From: Maratus speciosus
Lineage: Eukaryota; Arthropoda; Arachnida; Araneae; Salticidae
Assembly (NCBI GenBank): GCA_963932465.1
Contig: OZ010786.1
Location: 533,017,073-533,081,072, forward strand
DNA: 64,000 nucleotides
Direction: 5' to 3'
Position numbers and translations under genes: made by a program. Of this stretch, positions 21,816 through 34,084 are shown piece by piece. The notes under the pieces are model-generated. The model did not search any database. It worked only from the letters and a program-made list of their open reading frames with translations, and was not told the origin of the DNA. Each line of letters opens with the position of its first letter. Positions within the stretch are counted from its first letter, which is position 1.

Positions 21816-22720
21816 AGTGATGCAATGGCGTCCATTTCCTGCCGGCTGTACAACAACAACAAAATTGGACTTCATCCCGGTCTTCGCCGCCTTCGTATTT
21901 CAACCAATCGGATTCAAGCTTCAAGAAACGCCGTGATTTGTCCCTAATTTCACCATGATTCGATATTGGTTAGTTATCTGTTGCTAGTGAGTTAGCAATC
22001 AGTACATTTTCATCGGCAGATCAGCTCAGAACTTTTTTTGATGAAATATAGCCTCATCAAAACCGGTTCACATATGCTGCTCGCAATGATATACGTGTGT
22101 TATTTCTCGAGCAACTTTCGAGGAATTGATGAAAGGCCTAGCAAAATCCGACCAGTCGATGCTACTGGGGTCAGTATCCCTACCCTCGATGCACCATCTG
22201 TGATGTTTGATCGTGACGAAGAATAAAATTCTCTTCCTTTCGGTGGTTAATAAAAAGAAAGTTTTTTTCAAGACTGCCTGCCACTCCGTACTTCAAGAAT
22301 AGCAAGATTGGACTTAGCATAGACATGCCGGACTGGTTTTCGTCTCGGACGTGTGACTTTAGTCCGTACGCTGCCCTATTAATTAGCGTGGCCCGTGCGC
22401 GGTTCCCCGTGGCTGAGCAAGACGAGGGGATGGGACACATCTGTCCAACAATAATGTTTCACACGCTCGGCAGTCACACACTTGCATCATGCAACAACAA
22501 CCGGGAGGTCTATGGATGGCGTCCTCCTGTCACGGCCGTACGATGGGCTTGGCTCATAACTTCTCCAGCTACACGGCACTCAGAGGATGAGCATCACTTG
22601 TGAACCATCCGCCCTGTTCTATAAACACTTTGCTCAACACTGGCAACGGGAAATTATGCATGGCATTTCCGAGCACCGTGTCGATACTAGGGAATCACTG
22701 GACATTTTTATATAGAGTCC
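21816..22720. other. G+C-richer island of unknown content
   Basis: Base composition changes sharply from the A+T-rich surroundings, with many CpG steps (for example CCGCCTTCGTATTTC, CCGTGCGCGGTTCCCCG, CACGGCCGTACG). It could be a promoter and first-exon region of a host gene, or an uncatalogued repeat. An arthropod-initiator-like TCAGTACATTTTC lies near 21993. No protein family was recognised in six frames. Frames open across 22180-22600 on both strands are more likely a composition effect than coding. Confidence 0.4.
22041..22226 (+). CDS. Possible small secreted-type protein or first exon
   Basis: A 62-codon ORF starts at the ATG at 22041, inside the G+C-richer island. Residues 1-25 include a basic start and a hydrophobic stretch (MLLAMIYVCYFSS) like a signal peptide. 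A short, charged, Cys-free tail follows that contains Pro, Asp and Arg (GIDERPSKIRPV) and ends in DRDEE. I do not recognise it. It could be the first exon of a longer gene, a short secreted peptide precursor, or chance. The position about 50 bp after an initiator-like TCAGT is suggestive only. Confidence 0.2.
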   Translation: MKYSLIKTGSHMLLAMIYVCYFSSNFRGIDERPSKIRPVDATGVSIPTLDAPSVMFDRDEE

Positions 22721-23299
22721 ATTGTTACCTAAATATTTGTTCAGATAATTTGACTGGTATCTTCTTATCCCATTAGAATTTTTTTTCGCAGAATCACCAC
22801 CCGATCGTGATAGGCAGGTATGACAGAGACTGACCGCCTCGGCAACCTAGCTTTCGCTTTAGAGTATAAGTGCAATCACGGGGGTGGGGGGGGGCTCAAA
22901 TCCACTGTATATGGTAAGATACATTAACAATGACTAGTCTTTAAGAATACCTTAAGACAGTTAATAACATACAGAAAAATAAATTCGGTTTGCTGTATTG
23001 AGTTCGACTTACTCAGCATCGCTATCCACCTTGCTGTGATAACGAGAATGGATCAGGCTGTTCAGCGTCATATTCACCGACACCCATACAAAATACTCGA
23101 TTTCCCGCGTCCCGCTATCATAGAGGGTGAGCTTCGTACATAAAAGAAACGGGTCTCGTTAAACGCTACTGCGTACTCTATCGAGCTCACGAATATCTCC
23201 CTCACTTAAGAGACCATTTCTGAAAAATCCGGAGTGGCTGTCCGCTTTTATGAAATGCTAAATTTACCATGGCGATGTATGTAAAGAAACTTTAGTATA
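22721..23299. other. Gene-free stretch
   Basis: It contains a G-rich run near 22880-22893 and no recognised coding sequence or repeat. Confidence 0.45.
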
Positions 23300-23464
23300 T
23301 ACTTTATAAAAAGATTCTGTAGATTATATTCAATAACATTGCTAAATTTCCTGTAATGTGTTTCCCTTTTGAATACATGATATTTCAACGAAAAAGAAAA
23401 CGTACGAGTAGTGCATCGTACAAATATCTCATCTGTGCAATCTTTTATGTGCATTTCATAATAT

Positions 23465-24666
23465 GCATATAGTCCAGGCAATAGGGAATTTTACCTAGCA
23501 AAATTAATGGTAGTTCAGGAAATTGGCTTACTTTATGTTTTTTTGGGTCGCTGAATCCGAATTTGTAACTTCCCACCAAAATTTTCCACCGGCAACCCCC
23601 AAATTTTGGTAAAAACTTTCAAAAAGGTTTTTATTAAAAAAATCATTTAAAAAAATCATTAAAAAAATCATTAATTTTAGGGGAAAAGAATCTAGAAATT
23701 TAGAAAGTAGACAAAATTTGCAACAAATTAGATATATTATATTATGACTTAGGATGAAGGGGAAGGGGGTATCTGCCTCGGAACATGAGCGCGGTGCTGC
23801 GTGGACTAAGTTGCGCAATTCCACTTAACCACTCACACCTTTACATTCGCCTTCTCATCTCCCCTCCAAACATTCCTTATAAGGTTTACTTTAAGTTTTT
23901 TGGGTCGCTGAATCCAAATTTTTAACTTAACCCCAAAATTACCATCACACCCCCGAAACCCCTCCTAAAATAGTTGTTATTAACTTAAATTTCTTATTGT
24001 TTTAGGGAAAAAGCATTATAAAATTCAGAAACTAGACAAATTTTGCAACAAAAAGGATATATGACATTATGACGTTGGATAGACGGATGACGTTGGATCA
24101 TTCCCCGCGCGCTTTTCTCAAAAACTAATTTTTTTCAAAAATCATTCTTTGGGGGGGGGGGGGGGGTTACCGTGTGAAATTTTGGTGGAAAGTAACAAAT
24201 TCGGATTCAGCGACCCAAAAAACATAAAGTAAACCTTATAAAGAAAGTTCGGAGGGGAGATGGAAGGGCGAATGTAAACGTGTGAGTGGTTAAGTGGAAT
24301 TGCGCAACTTAGTCCATGCAGCACCGCGCGCATGTTCCGAGGCAGATCCCCCTTCTCCTTCATCCTAAGTCATAATGTAATATATCTAATTTGTTGCAAA
24401 TCTTGTCTACTTTCTGAATTTCTAGATACTTTTCCCCTAAAACAATAAAAATATTGATTTTTTAATAAAAACCTTTTTTTTGGGGGGGGGGGGGGGCATT
24501 TTGCCAAAATTTGGGGGGGGGTGCCGGGGGAAATTTTGGTGGGAAGTTAAAAATTCGGATTCAGCGACCCAAAAAACATATAGTAAGCCTTTTTCCAGAA
24601 CTACCATGAATTTTGCTAGGTAGAGCGCCTTTACGGTCTCTATTGCCTGGACTAATAAGCATATTG
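23465..24666. repeat. Long inverted repeat, arms of about 500 bp
   Basis: The left arm (23465-23985) and right arm (24130-24666) are reverse complements with the same order of blocks. These are AGTCCAGGCAATAG, CTAGCAAAATT.ATGGTAG, TTTTGGGTCGCTGAATCCGA, TTAGGGGAAAAG, CAACAAATTAGATATATTA, GACTTAGGATGAAGG, GACTAAGTTGCGCAATTCC, CTTATAAGGTTTACTTTA and again GGGTCGCTGAATCC. The GGGTCGCTGAATCC block thus occurs twice per arm. Right-arm G runs (16 G at 24151, 15 G at 24482) differ in length from the left arm. There is no credible ORF. Confidence 0.8.
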
Positions 24667-24700
24667 CATCTATTGGGTCGTTTGGAAAGTCTTGTCTGTT

Positions 24701-24816
24701 TGGGAAAATCAATTCGTACGCTAAAATTCTATTATTTAATTATTAGACATTGATACCGATATCTAATGTCTAATAATTACGGGGCATAATTTTCCGGTAC
24801 GAATTGATTTTCTCAA
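24701..24816. repeat. Perfect-type palindrome, 116 bp
   Basis: It starts GGGAAAATCAATTCGTACG and ends CGGTACGAATTGATTTTCTC. The arms continue into ATTATTAGACATT and AATGTCTAATAATTA around a short centre (GATACCGATATC). It is a MITE-like fold-back without coding capacity. Confidence 0.75.
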
Positions 24817-25040
24817 AAGGCGAAGTTTATAATAAAAAAAATATACATAAAACAATTGTGTAGAGTATATTCAGTAATACTGCTAAATCTCCTGTTATGT
24901 GTTTTCCTGTTCAATATATGATATTTCATTGAAAAGGAAACCATTCGAGCATTGCTTAGTAAATATCTCCACACTATATACAACATAAATTTCAGTTTAT
25001 GTACGTACATTTCAAAATTTAAATAAGCACACTGCATCTA

Positions 25041-27002
25041 ATTAGTAGCGGTTATATGGCATTATTTCTCTTCTTTAGTATAATTAAAATAAATATGCTT
25101 GTAAACATAAACATGACTAATTTTGAAATATACATTAGTTATTTAAATTTGACAGTATGAATAAATACGAGATTTGTGGTAATATATGTCGTTTTTTAGT
25201 TTAAACATACTTACCACTCTTACTTTAATAACATAGATTATTTATGTGAACATTAGGTATAGGAATCCTATGACATACATACCTTTGAACAACGTTAATG
25301 TCTATCAAAATACCTTCCTGCTTAGAAAAAACGTCTATTAAACATAATCTTTTTTCCAGATAACATAAAAACATCACATTTAATATTGCTTTAATATAAT
25401 AGCTTTTTATTTAAAATAACAAAATATCGCACATTTTTTACAAAGATTTAAGAGGGCATGTTTTAAACAAGTAGTTATAAAGAATACTTTTCTTAAGAGT
25501 ATTAATAAGCATTTGAAACAGGATTATCAACCCTCTTTACCAGTTCATCCATTTTTAATGAAAAATTACACCGGGGATTTACGACGCGTTAATGAAACTT
25601 TTTTTCTAAATTTCATTATCATAAATGTTAATCGAATCATGTTAAAGTAATCTGATAAGTAATACGCATAAGTTTAAAATGCATATTTTTTGTACAAATT
25701 CGCACAACATAATATGGCGGTTTAAAATTACTGGCGCAAGACGCATTATAAAAGATTAGATGCTTAAAGATAGAACGCATCATAAGGTGAAACTTTCACT
25801 GATATGAAAAGGACACTTAAAAATACAGAAATTTGCAAAATGATAAAAAAAAAAAAACTCCATTAACATTGTTGTAATCACAAAGTGTAACTATCGCGGA
25901 AAATAGTTAAATTTTATGGAGTTGATCAATGAATAAATAATGATTGAAGTCTTAATTATTGTTGTTTTTTTTTTCTCACGATTATCATGTACGTTTTTTA
26001 AAAGTATTATGCATACAATGAAATAACATTCATTTTAAATATACTATTACCTTTTAAAGCTATTTGAATTTTGAATAATTAAGAGGTTCTTATTTGTAAT
26101 ATCAAAAATGTCATACATGACAACATTAAAATTGAACGAAAATGCATATCACGTCAATCTTAGTAATACTTTGTTTTTTACAAAACACAGAAAATGAAAC
26201 AGAAAATGAAAAATATATGAAATAATAAATGTCATAGATAATGATGAAGCATATTTTATAAAGCTGTCTAACTGGTGCATGGATTTATGTCTATTTCGAG
26301 TGCATGAGTTGAATCTGGTGGTCTCTAGACTTAGTTGAAAAGAAGGTATTTTTCCATAAAAGGCGTGCTTTTTTGTTAAGTTTCAGCCTTGTTATTATGT
26401 TTATGTATATTTTCTGTAGCTTCATGGATTGTTGAACTTAATAGTTTTATTTTTTTAATATAATAAAAACATGAGTTTTTTAGAAGATTTTTATCGTTAA
26501 TTTACTTATATTGGAAGTTTTTAAAGGTATGTCAGATTTTTTCAGGCCATTTTTGAACTAAGATAATATTGGTTATAGTTTGGAAGGTGAATGTTTTTTA
26601 ACTTTCCGCATATAGTTGCCATTTCTCTATATAAATTATTTTGGTAATCTATGCATTAGTTTGTTGGAATATAATTAAAATTTTATCTATCGTACAATTA
26701 CCCATATTTAATTAATCATAACTTGTAAATATAACAAATCTATCAACAATTATTTTCCTTTTACAAACAGTAGAAATTTAATTAAGCTTTGTATTATATA
26801 TTTATTATTTTAAATAAATGCATTTTTTTTTGAGTACATAAGATTAATTAAGTGTATTTACCAATATTAAGGCAAGCTAAATAATTTAAACTTTAAAAAC
26901 ATCAAAAATATTTTTTTCCAAAATTTTCTCTCAAGTACTCCAATGTGTAACTAACTGTATTCGCCTCACTATTGTAAATTTAACACATCTGTCTCTTCCA
27001 TT
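25041..27002. other. Gene-free A+T-rich stretch
   Basis: Nothing recognisable apart from short homopolymers. Confidence 0.5.
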
Positions 27003-27428
27003 GATGTCAACGTCATCGAAATGAGACTGATAAATAATGAGGGTATTTTGAAATAAGATTAATTTTCAATATTTATTTCATTGTAAATCGTATTTAATCG
27101 GGAGTCTAAATATTAAAGGTTATTGTTTAGTATATATGAGTGGAAAAGAAAGCTATCTTTAGTATTTCCATCTGGACTCGCAACATATTCAATGGCTGTC
27201 CATCACAACATGAATGAGTTTGACATTATCGAAATGAGACAGGGGAATATTGATGGTATTTTCAAAAGATAGTAATTTCCCACTTTTACCTGATTGTAAA
27301 TGTCAATTTGTATAGACAATAAATACTAAGGTTATTGTTCAGTATATATGCATGGACAAAATAGTTATATTCTTTAGTATTTCAGTATAGACCTGCATCA
27401 TATCCAATGGCTGTCTGCCATGACGTGC
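27003..27428. repeat. Diverged tandem duplication, period 213 bp
   Basis: ATCGAAATGAGAC occurs at 27015 and 27228. The blocks that follow (ATTGTAAAT, AGGTTATTGTT.AGTATATATG, TTTAGTATTTC, CAATGGCTGTC.) keep their order and spacing in both copies. No ORF is present. Confidence 0.7.
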
Positions 27429-27525
27429 ACCTGTATCTAAATTTATGAGTGGCTATTGATACATAACTTTTTCTACTTCCTAATACTTGTATTCTTCTCG
27501 TATTTCTTCAACATAACCCGTTTCG

Positions 27526-27653
27526 TAGACGATTCCGTGTCATATAATCGTTCAACCATCATGAATGACTTTGCAGCAAGGATTTGCATCTCCCGTGCAC
27601 CTATTTATTCTCCAGATCTACATCCTATTGAAATTTTGTCGTATGCCTTGTAG
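27526..27653 (+). pseudogene. Tc1/mariner transposase remnant, catalytic C-terminal part
   Basis: The reading FVDDSVSYNRSTIMNDF followed by IYSPDLHPIEILSYAL matches the layout of the second Asp block and the YSPDLNPIE block of Tc1 transposases. The rest of the gene was not found, and a run of 13 G lies downstream at 27685-27697. It is a short decayed fragment. Confidence 0.6.
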
Positions 27654-28033
27654 CAACATACCAAAGAACTTCCCCTTGGCCATTGGGGGGGGGGGGGTAC
27701 CATATTTGGGCATTCTAAATATACAATATTTGAATACTTACAGCACGTTTCATGGTAATCTTAATCCATGGTATCGTACCTTACAGCAGTACGTGAGGTC
27801 AGTAATTTACATTAATTTAAGAGATAAAGCACAATACGTCAATTTTCCGTTAATAAAATTTTTAAACAATTTCTGTACTAAGTTACTTGATAAATCTTCG
27901 TTCAAATCATTTTAAATTTATTGTTAGCACCAATTCTAAAGTAGACATTTCGTTAAGCCATCAATCACACTATTAATTTTATGCTACTTGACGATTTGTA
28001 AGAACTCTTAAATTTCCCTTCCAATTTAATATA

Positions 28034-28816
28034 CAGTCGACGCTCGTTTTTACGAACCCGTAGGGAACACTAAAATAGTTCGTAAAATAGAAAGTTCGTA
28101 AAATAGAAAAACACCAAAAATTATATGAATACGTACGTTATTCTTATCTAATTTTATCAAACTGCCCCCTCTTCATAGATGAAGCAGTATTTCAAGATTA
28201 TTTATTATTTAATAAAGTTATACATATACAAGAAATAAATGCAAATTTATACACTAAAGATAATTTTTAGTACACTGAAACATGCTTTGAAAATATTACA
28301 TATGAAAACACAGGGTGGATTAGTTCATAGTAGATGAAAATACATAGATGAAAACATAGATAAAAAATTAGGAATGGAAATAATCACTTATCTTATTTTT
28401 AAATCACATTTTAGAAAATATATGTTTCCATTTTAACTATGCTTGAAATCCTTTCACAGTTATTGTTCCCTTCAAAAAAGTAAAAGTGCCTTAGTCCTGA
28501 CAACCACTACTTGAAATTGTTGCTATGCCCTCTCCCTCCGAAAGAGATTGGGAAAAACAACACATTCTTGCAATGCACCTGATGTCTCATTGCACCTGTT
28601 GAGAGTTTAATTGACGTAGCACTGCGTTCAGATATTTTTAAAAAATGCAGAAGTATAAAAACTGAGTTCTCAAAAAAGAGATTTTCATAATCCGTAGTTC
28701 GTAAATGGGAGCGAAAAATTACATTGATTCTATGGGAGTATATTCGGGACCACTCTATAGTTCGTAAAATCGCAAGTGTTCGTGAAAAAGATGTTCGTAA
28801 AAACGAGCGTCTACTG
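28034..28816. mobile_element. 783-bp Tigger/pogo-type non-autonomous element
   Basis: The left end reads CAGTCGACGCTCGTTTTTAC and the reverse complement of the right end reads CAGTAGACGCTCGTTTTTAC. Both continue GAAC, giving 24-bp termini with one mismatch. TA flanks each side (28032-28033 and 28817-28818). The motif GTTCGTAAAAT recurs near both ends as subterminal repeats, a likely transposase binding array. CAGT ends with a TA duplication fit pogo/Tigger. No transposase reading is seen inside. Confidence 0.85.
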
Positions 28817-28904
28817 TAATTATTTTCCATGTGAACTTCTCTTTATACGTGAGCAGTGATGAGCGTATTTTATGCGTTGTATTTCTGTAAAGAAAATACC
28901 TTAT

Positions 28905-28907
28905 TAA

Positions 28908-28942
<35 letters not shown>

Positions 28943-29040
28943 GTATATTATATATATGCATGTATATATATAGTATATATAGTATATGTATATATATAGT
29001 ATATATATATATGTATATATATATGTACAAAGGAATATAT
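28905..29040. repeat. TA-rich microsatellite
   Basis: An imperfect (TA)n tract with interspersed G and C (ATATGTATAT, ATATAGTATA). Confidence 0.9.
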
Positions 29041-29182
29041 TTTATCCTTTTATATATATAAAAAAAAGTAACGACGTGGAAATAGACCAATGAAAACCTG
29101 CGTAGATACCGCGAAATGCATCTGATTGGTCAGAGCGTTCTGACGCTATAAGGAGGGTTGACAAGGGGGAGGGGGCGTCCTT

Positions 29183-29219
29183 GTCGACAACTTGGCGATA
29201 TCTTCGCCAAGTTGTCGAC
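29183..29219. repeat. Perfect 16-bp-arm hairpin
   Basis: GTCGACAACTTGGCGA, a 5-nt loop, then TCGCCAAGTTGTCGAC. The sequence just after (CGACCAAAAGTAATCGCCAA) resembles the termini of the 44266-46132 element, so this may be the remnant of a related end. Confidence 0.75.
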
Positions 29220-29689
29220 CAAAAGTAATCGCCAAAAGCCACCCCAACTTGGCGCTATTTCCAGTATTTCATGAAATTTCCATAGACTTCCACTGAAATC
29301 TAATAGGGTTTACTTGCTTGCAGAAAATCAACGAATTAAGGTATTTTAATTCAACAAAAACTAATATAAATGAGAGATTATGAATAGAGCTTAATTGAAT
29401 TATTTACATTATTTTTAAGCACAAACACTAACTCTTTAACATATTCGTAACACCATACATGTATTTTTATATTTAATAATTCCTATAATTATGAAACTCT
29501 GTAAGCTCTAATGATTATGTACTTGGAGATAAGGAAATAAAATTGTCAAGATTTGAGGAGGAGCGAGTATTTACGAAGTGGAATCTAAATATTGAATGCA
29601 TAGAAAATAAGGGATCGCAAAGCGATCTAGAATGGAAACGCAAAACAATTACATCTAGGATTGGCTAGAAAATGGGGATTGCTTCGCTT

Positions 29690-29765
29690 ATACTGAATGG
29701 AATCGCGAAGTAATTGCCCGGGGGGGTTGATGAGCGAAGCGAGCAGGGGGGCTGAGCCGCCCTAA
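29690..29765 (+). mobile_element. Helitron-like 3' end
   Basis: A GAGCGAAGCGAGC segment is followed by a G-rich stem (AGGGGGGCTGAGCCGCCCT) and then AA before a T, giving CTAA (29762-29765). Helitrons end in a hairpin plus CTRR next to T. The layout parallels the ends at 49886 and 52190 (GAGCGTAGCTCG then G-rich stem then CTAG). The 5' end was not found. Confidence 0.45.
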
Positions 29766-32700
29766 TAATATGCATAAATAATAATTTCTAAGTTAGATTA
29801 GTAATTATAAACATCAGTAAAGAAAATTTAAATCTTAATAATATCTTCATGAAATATACGTTTAAACAATATCAGCAAGTTTAAGTAAATATTATGCATG
29901 ATGAATTAGATAGAATATGTAAAATAAAATATTTTAATATAAGATAGTACCCGCACAATCTCAGTATTTTATTTTCCATAATTTTGTAGGTTTTGTTCTG
30001 TTTATAATTAATATTCGAAAAGTAATATTTCCTTCATTAGGTATTTTAAAATCAATACGGATTCCTTTATGAGCTATTTTGTAAAAATTGTCTGGCAAAA
30101 TTTAATGCCTACGGGATATAAACTGGACGAGATGACAAATTGTATTAACTTGTGTTTTAATAAGATTTTTGAAGGAGATTAAGATTTCAAGAGATTTACA
30201 TGCAAATTATGTATAATTTACATGAAATTTCAATATAATTTAAAGAGATATTTATTTTCTTTCTTTACCAAACGAAAAATACTACAAATACATCGCACTT
30301 TGAAAAATATATATTTGAAAAAGGTTCCTGCAGTTCCTTGACTTTAGGTCAGATAAACCCCACTATTTGTTATATATAACAACTCGCATTTTGAACAGTG
30401 CTGAAAACTAGAGCAAAATTGAGGGGCATCTTAGCTAATGGCAACTCAACACCCAGTCTGGATCATCTTGTTATATTGAGAGACATTTGGAAGAGAATAA
30501 ATGTAATGTAAATGATAATAAAAATAAAAAAAATAAAATAAAATAAATTTTAATAAAATTTTAGAAGATTAAAATTAAAAATGCGTATGTCAAGGTAAGA
30601 TTGCAATCGCATGATTATATATGTCAGTTTTTTATACGTAAAAATACAAGCATTTTATCTCAATGTGAACGAAGCGTGTTGAACATTTCCAATACACAAG
30701 TTACCTCTGAAAAAACTTAATAATAATATAATAATATAGATATTATATTTTTTGGATCGAGGAATAGTTATAAATTTATAAAAAGATTACAATAAATGTA
30801 CAAAATTAAAACAAGTACGTTATACGCATTAGAGAAAAATGTGAAATACTGTTAATCTACTCTTATTTATCATGTTTTGTTTTATTTAATGTAACATTCT
30901 ACAGAAAAGTATTAAATATACGAGAATGTTAAATAACATAGAAAACACAATCTTACGAAGTTCTGTATTACAAGTGATTATTTCTGTTTTCTAAGAAAAA
31001 TTGAATTTGCACAAAACATATTCTAGATAAGTGCGTTTTGTAAGAATGTGCAAATTTGTCAGTCATATTCGTATAATTACATTTACATATGTAATTATAC
31101 TGTATTGGGACGATACAAGAAAAGTACTACATAAAAATAAGAATTTAAAAACTCTTTGTAAATTTCGTAATTGAAAAAATTTTGAAAAAAAAAATAATAT
31201 GGCCCTAAAATAACATAGATAAATGTTTTTTTATGAGTCTATAAGGTTTTGTTTAATATCTATTCTTTCTCCTGAAAATATATTAAATAATGCATTGAAC
31301 TGACAAGAAAGTTATTTTTTCATATATTTTCCTTTATAATGTTTTGTTTAATTTGTAAACTTTCTGAAAAAAAAATACATTAAATAATCTAAAAAAATGA
31401 ATTAAGACAATCTTGAGAAATTTCACTAAAAATAAAAATTTGTGTTTTCCAAGAAAATTGAATTTTATTACATTTCTCTTAATGTTTATGTTGATATCAA
31501 AATTTTTGAAAATATTAAAAGATATCTAATGTTGAATATATTATCATACCGAACATTTATACAAAACATTAAGTATAAATTTGAAGATAGACTCATCATA
31601 AATGTCATAGTTTAACCTAGCAATGAAAACTATCATGGTTGTCATTGACCTTTTGTTTCATGAAACGGTGCTTTCTAATGCAGGCATTTTGACGATCTGT
31701 CATACACATCATAACGTAGCCACTTTTTTTCTTATTGCAAAATGTTTTTCAAATTGCATTTAGTTTAGAAATATAGATGTGGTAATTTAATATAATCCAT
31801 AATAATAAAAAAATATTTTTTAATATTGTTAATTGACAAGACAAAAAAGTATTCTTTCGCTAAAAAAACATTTACTGTACAGATTACAAATAAATTCAAC
31901 GGGCTAAAAAACCTTTTACTGTACATATTAGAAAGAACTTCAACGTACTAAACAATTAAATGTTTTAAATAAATATAAAATAACTTGCAAATAGTGTCTC
32001 TAATTAATGCCACTACAACTACTGATTCTATGAAGAAAAGACCAATTTGAAGTTGTTGTTGGAAGTCCTCGTTATGCCGACAAGCTATCGATGCCTAACT
32101 CCTTTTTTGAATTAAAAAAAAAAATAACTTACAGTTATATGTTATCCACTCATATATTAAATATATTCCCATTTATTAATTTTTAAGTCATAATGCCTAA
32201 CATCTTACTATATATATTTTTGTTTCACTATGTAAAACAGAAAATTAAATCGAATTACCAAAGATCAATTTTAATATTACAAAATTTCTTTGTGTAAAAA
32301 TAATAAGTTAATAATCAGAAATGAATAATTTTAATAAATTAGTTAGGAAAGTGTTAATAGTTTACTTCTGAGAGTAGTTTCTGAAATTTAGTGAAAGACT
32401 CACAAAAATGACTTTTACTTTAGAGACACTGGTTTTATTCTTAAGAGAATTAAAGAGTAAAAGACCTAGAATAAATTCGAAGTAGATTAGGGATCAAATT
32501 TTTAACTAATAACAGAATAATCACGTTTCCCGAAAAAAAATTCGCTAAGCGACCGCTCAATGTTTAATATAATGATAATATACATCATTATTTTGCTTCT
32601 TCATTCACTTTAAAAAATGGAATTTAACAAAAAAAAAAACAGCTTAAAATCCATTTATTCTTAGTTTTGGATTAAATTTAGTCAGTTGTATTACCAAATA

Positions 32701-32788
32701 TATATCTTTGGAATAGAACAGCATATTATATATTCAAAATAATTAATTCGTACATGTTTCATGTTTTTAATTAAAATATAGAAATCGT

Positions 32789-32790
<2 letters not shown>
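29766..32790. other. Gene-free A+T-rich stretch
   Basis: No coding motif or clear repeat was seen in 3 kb of very A+T-rich sequence. Confidence 0.5.

Positions 32791-32840
<50 letters not shown>
32791..32840. repeat. Run of 50 T
   Basis: An uninterrupted homopolymer. It could be a retroposon tail on the minus strand, but no retroposon body was recognised next to it. Confidence 0.95.
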
Positions 32841-32844
<4 letters not shown>

Positions 32845-33377
32845 CTGCAAATTTTGCATTTAAAAAAAATTCCTGATTTAATGATTTTGGACATTTACAG
32901 TATAACCGTCAGCAATTGAATTAATGAAAATTACTGGCGTAAGATTAATTAATTTTATACACTTCAACTATTTTTGTGTTCGTGTTTCTTATTGCAATGG
33001 GAAATACTTCAATAGAAGGCTATAGTAAATTTATATGAATGAGTGTACTAAATTCAATAACAATACATCGTTCATAATGATTGAACAAACCAATTACTTG
33101 TAATCCCAAATGATTTCACAGGGGAAAATGACCACCGTATAAAATTATCATGGGAACTTTGATAATTATCGGAAGAGGAAACCCTCGAGTGATTCCTCTC
33201 GGTCTGTATATTATTACTTATAGAGGGAAACAAATTTGCTTCATTGATTATATACGCCAACATTCGTATTAGGTAAATTTTCATATCTAGAGATAGCAAT
33301 TAAATTTATTTCTCTATAAATATAACCGTAAAATAATTTTTGTGTACGTAAGAAACCACATAATATTTTCTTAATAT

Positions 33378-33731
33378 ATGGCATTTTATTAACAATAGGA
33401 ACAAATATTTTTTGTTTAATGTGGAATATTCCCAATATTCTCATCCTTAATTACATTATTAAGTAATTATTAAAGTGGGGAGAATTTTTTTTTATAATCA
33501 ATTTCCAATAGCGTAGAGAACTTGCGCATTGACAACATAATTATGGGATAAATAATGGCATTTTATTAACAATAGGAACAAATATTTTTTGTTTAATGTG
33601 GAATATTCCCAATATTCTCATCCTTAATTACATTATTAAGTAATTATTAAAGTGGGGAGAATTTTTTTTTATAATCAATTTCCAATAGCGTAGAGAACTT
33701 GCGCATTGACAACATAATTATGGGATAAATA
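33378..33731. repeat. 177-bp tandem duplication, copies apparently identical
   Basis: 33378-33554 recurs at 33555-33731 with no difference that I could see. Each copy runs from GGCATTTTATTAACAATAGG to TTATGGGATAAATAAT. The identity means a very recent event, or an assembly artefact. The second copy ends where the terminal repeat of the next transposon begins. Confidence 0.9.
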
Positions 33732-33995
33732 ATATAAAAATATAAGTTGGTTTTGAAATACCACAAGAACCCTAAAATTTAGAAAAAAAAGCATGCAATT
33801 TAGTTTAAAACTTATCATTTTTTTAAATAGTTTACTTTTTTCGATTAGTGTAAAAACTACTTTTTGTAGTTACCTAAATGCGTGAAAATTACTTTTGGGC
33901 ACATTACCGTTCATTTGAGTTCTCGCTTAAAGCCTTAAAATACCATTTATGTTTGTATAAAACCTCATATTGCAGCTCTTCGCCCATTTCAGCAT
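33731..33995. repeat. Left terminal inverted repeat
   Basis: It pairs with 36780-37041; the best-conserved part is AGTGTAAAAACTACTTTTTG at 33859-33878. Confidence 0.7.
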
Positions 33996-34084
33996 ATTTT
34001 TCTTTATGCTTAGATGACCCAGGTCTCACCACGTGGAGGTGGCTGCAAGTGTAGTCACACCCACAACCACACCCTACCCAACCA

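Larger units (their letters stand above)
23300..25040. repeat. Direct-repeat pair flanking an inverted-repeat nest
   Basis: 23300-23470 and about 24850-25040 are diverged direct copies. Landmarks: GTAGA.TATATTCA.TAA, GCTAAAT.TCCTGT.ATGTGTTT, ATGATATTTCA.. and AAATATCTC. Between them lie a long inverted repeat (23465-24666) and a short palindrome (24701-24816). This suggests insertions into a duplicated or dispersed repeat. Confidence 0.6.

Noticed and set aside
22325..22603. 92-codon plus-strand ORF in the G+C-richer island
   Set aside because: Both strands are open there, which is expected from composition; no recognised motif.
28755..29090. Tyr/Ile-rich ORF of 111 codons
   Set aside because: It translates a TA microsatellite.
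32691..32894. ORF with a long Lys run
   Set aside because: It translates the run of 50 T on the opposite strand.
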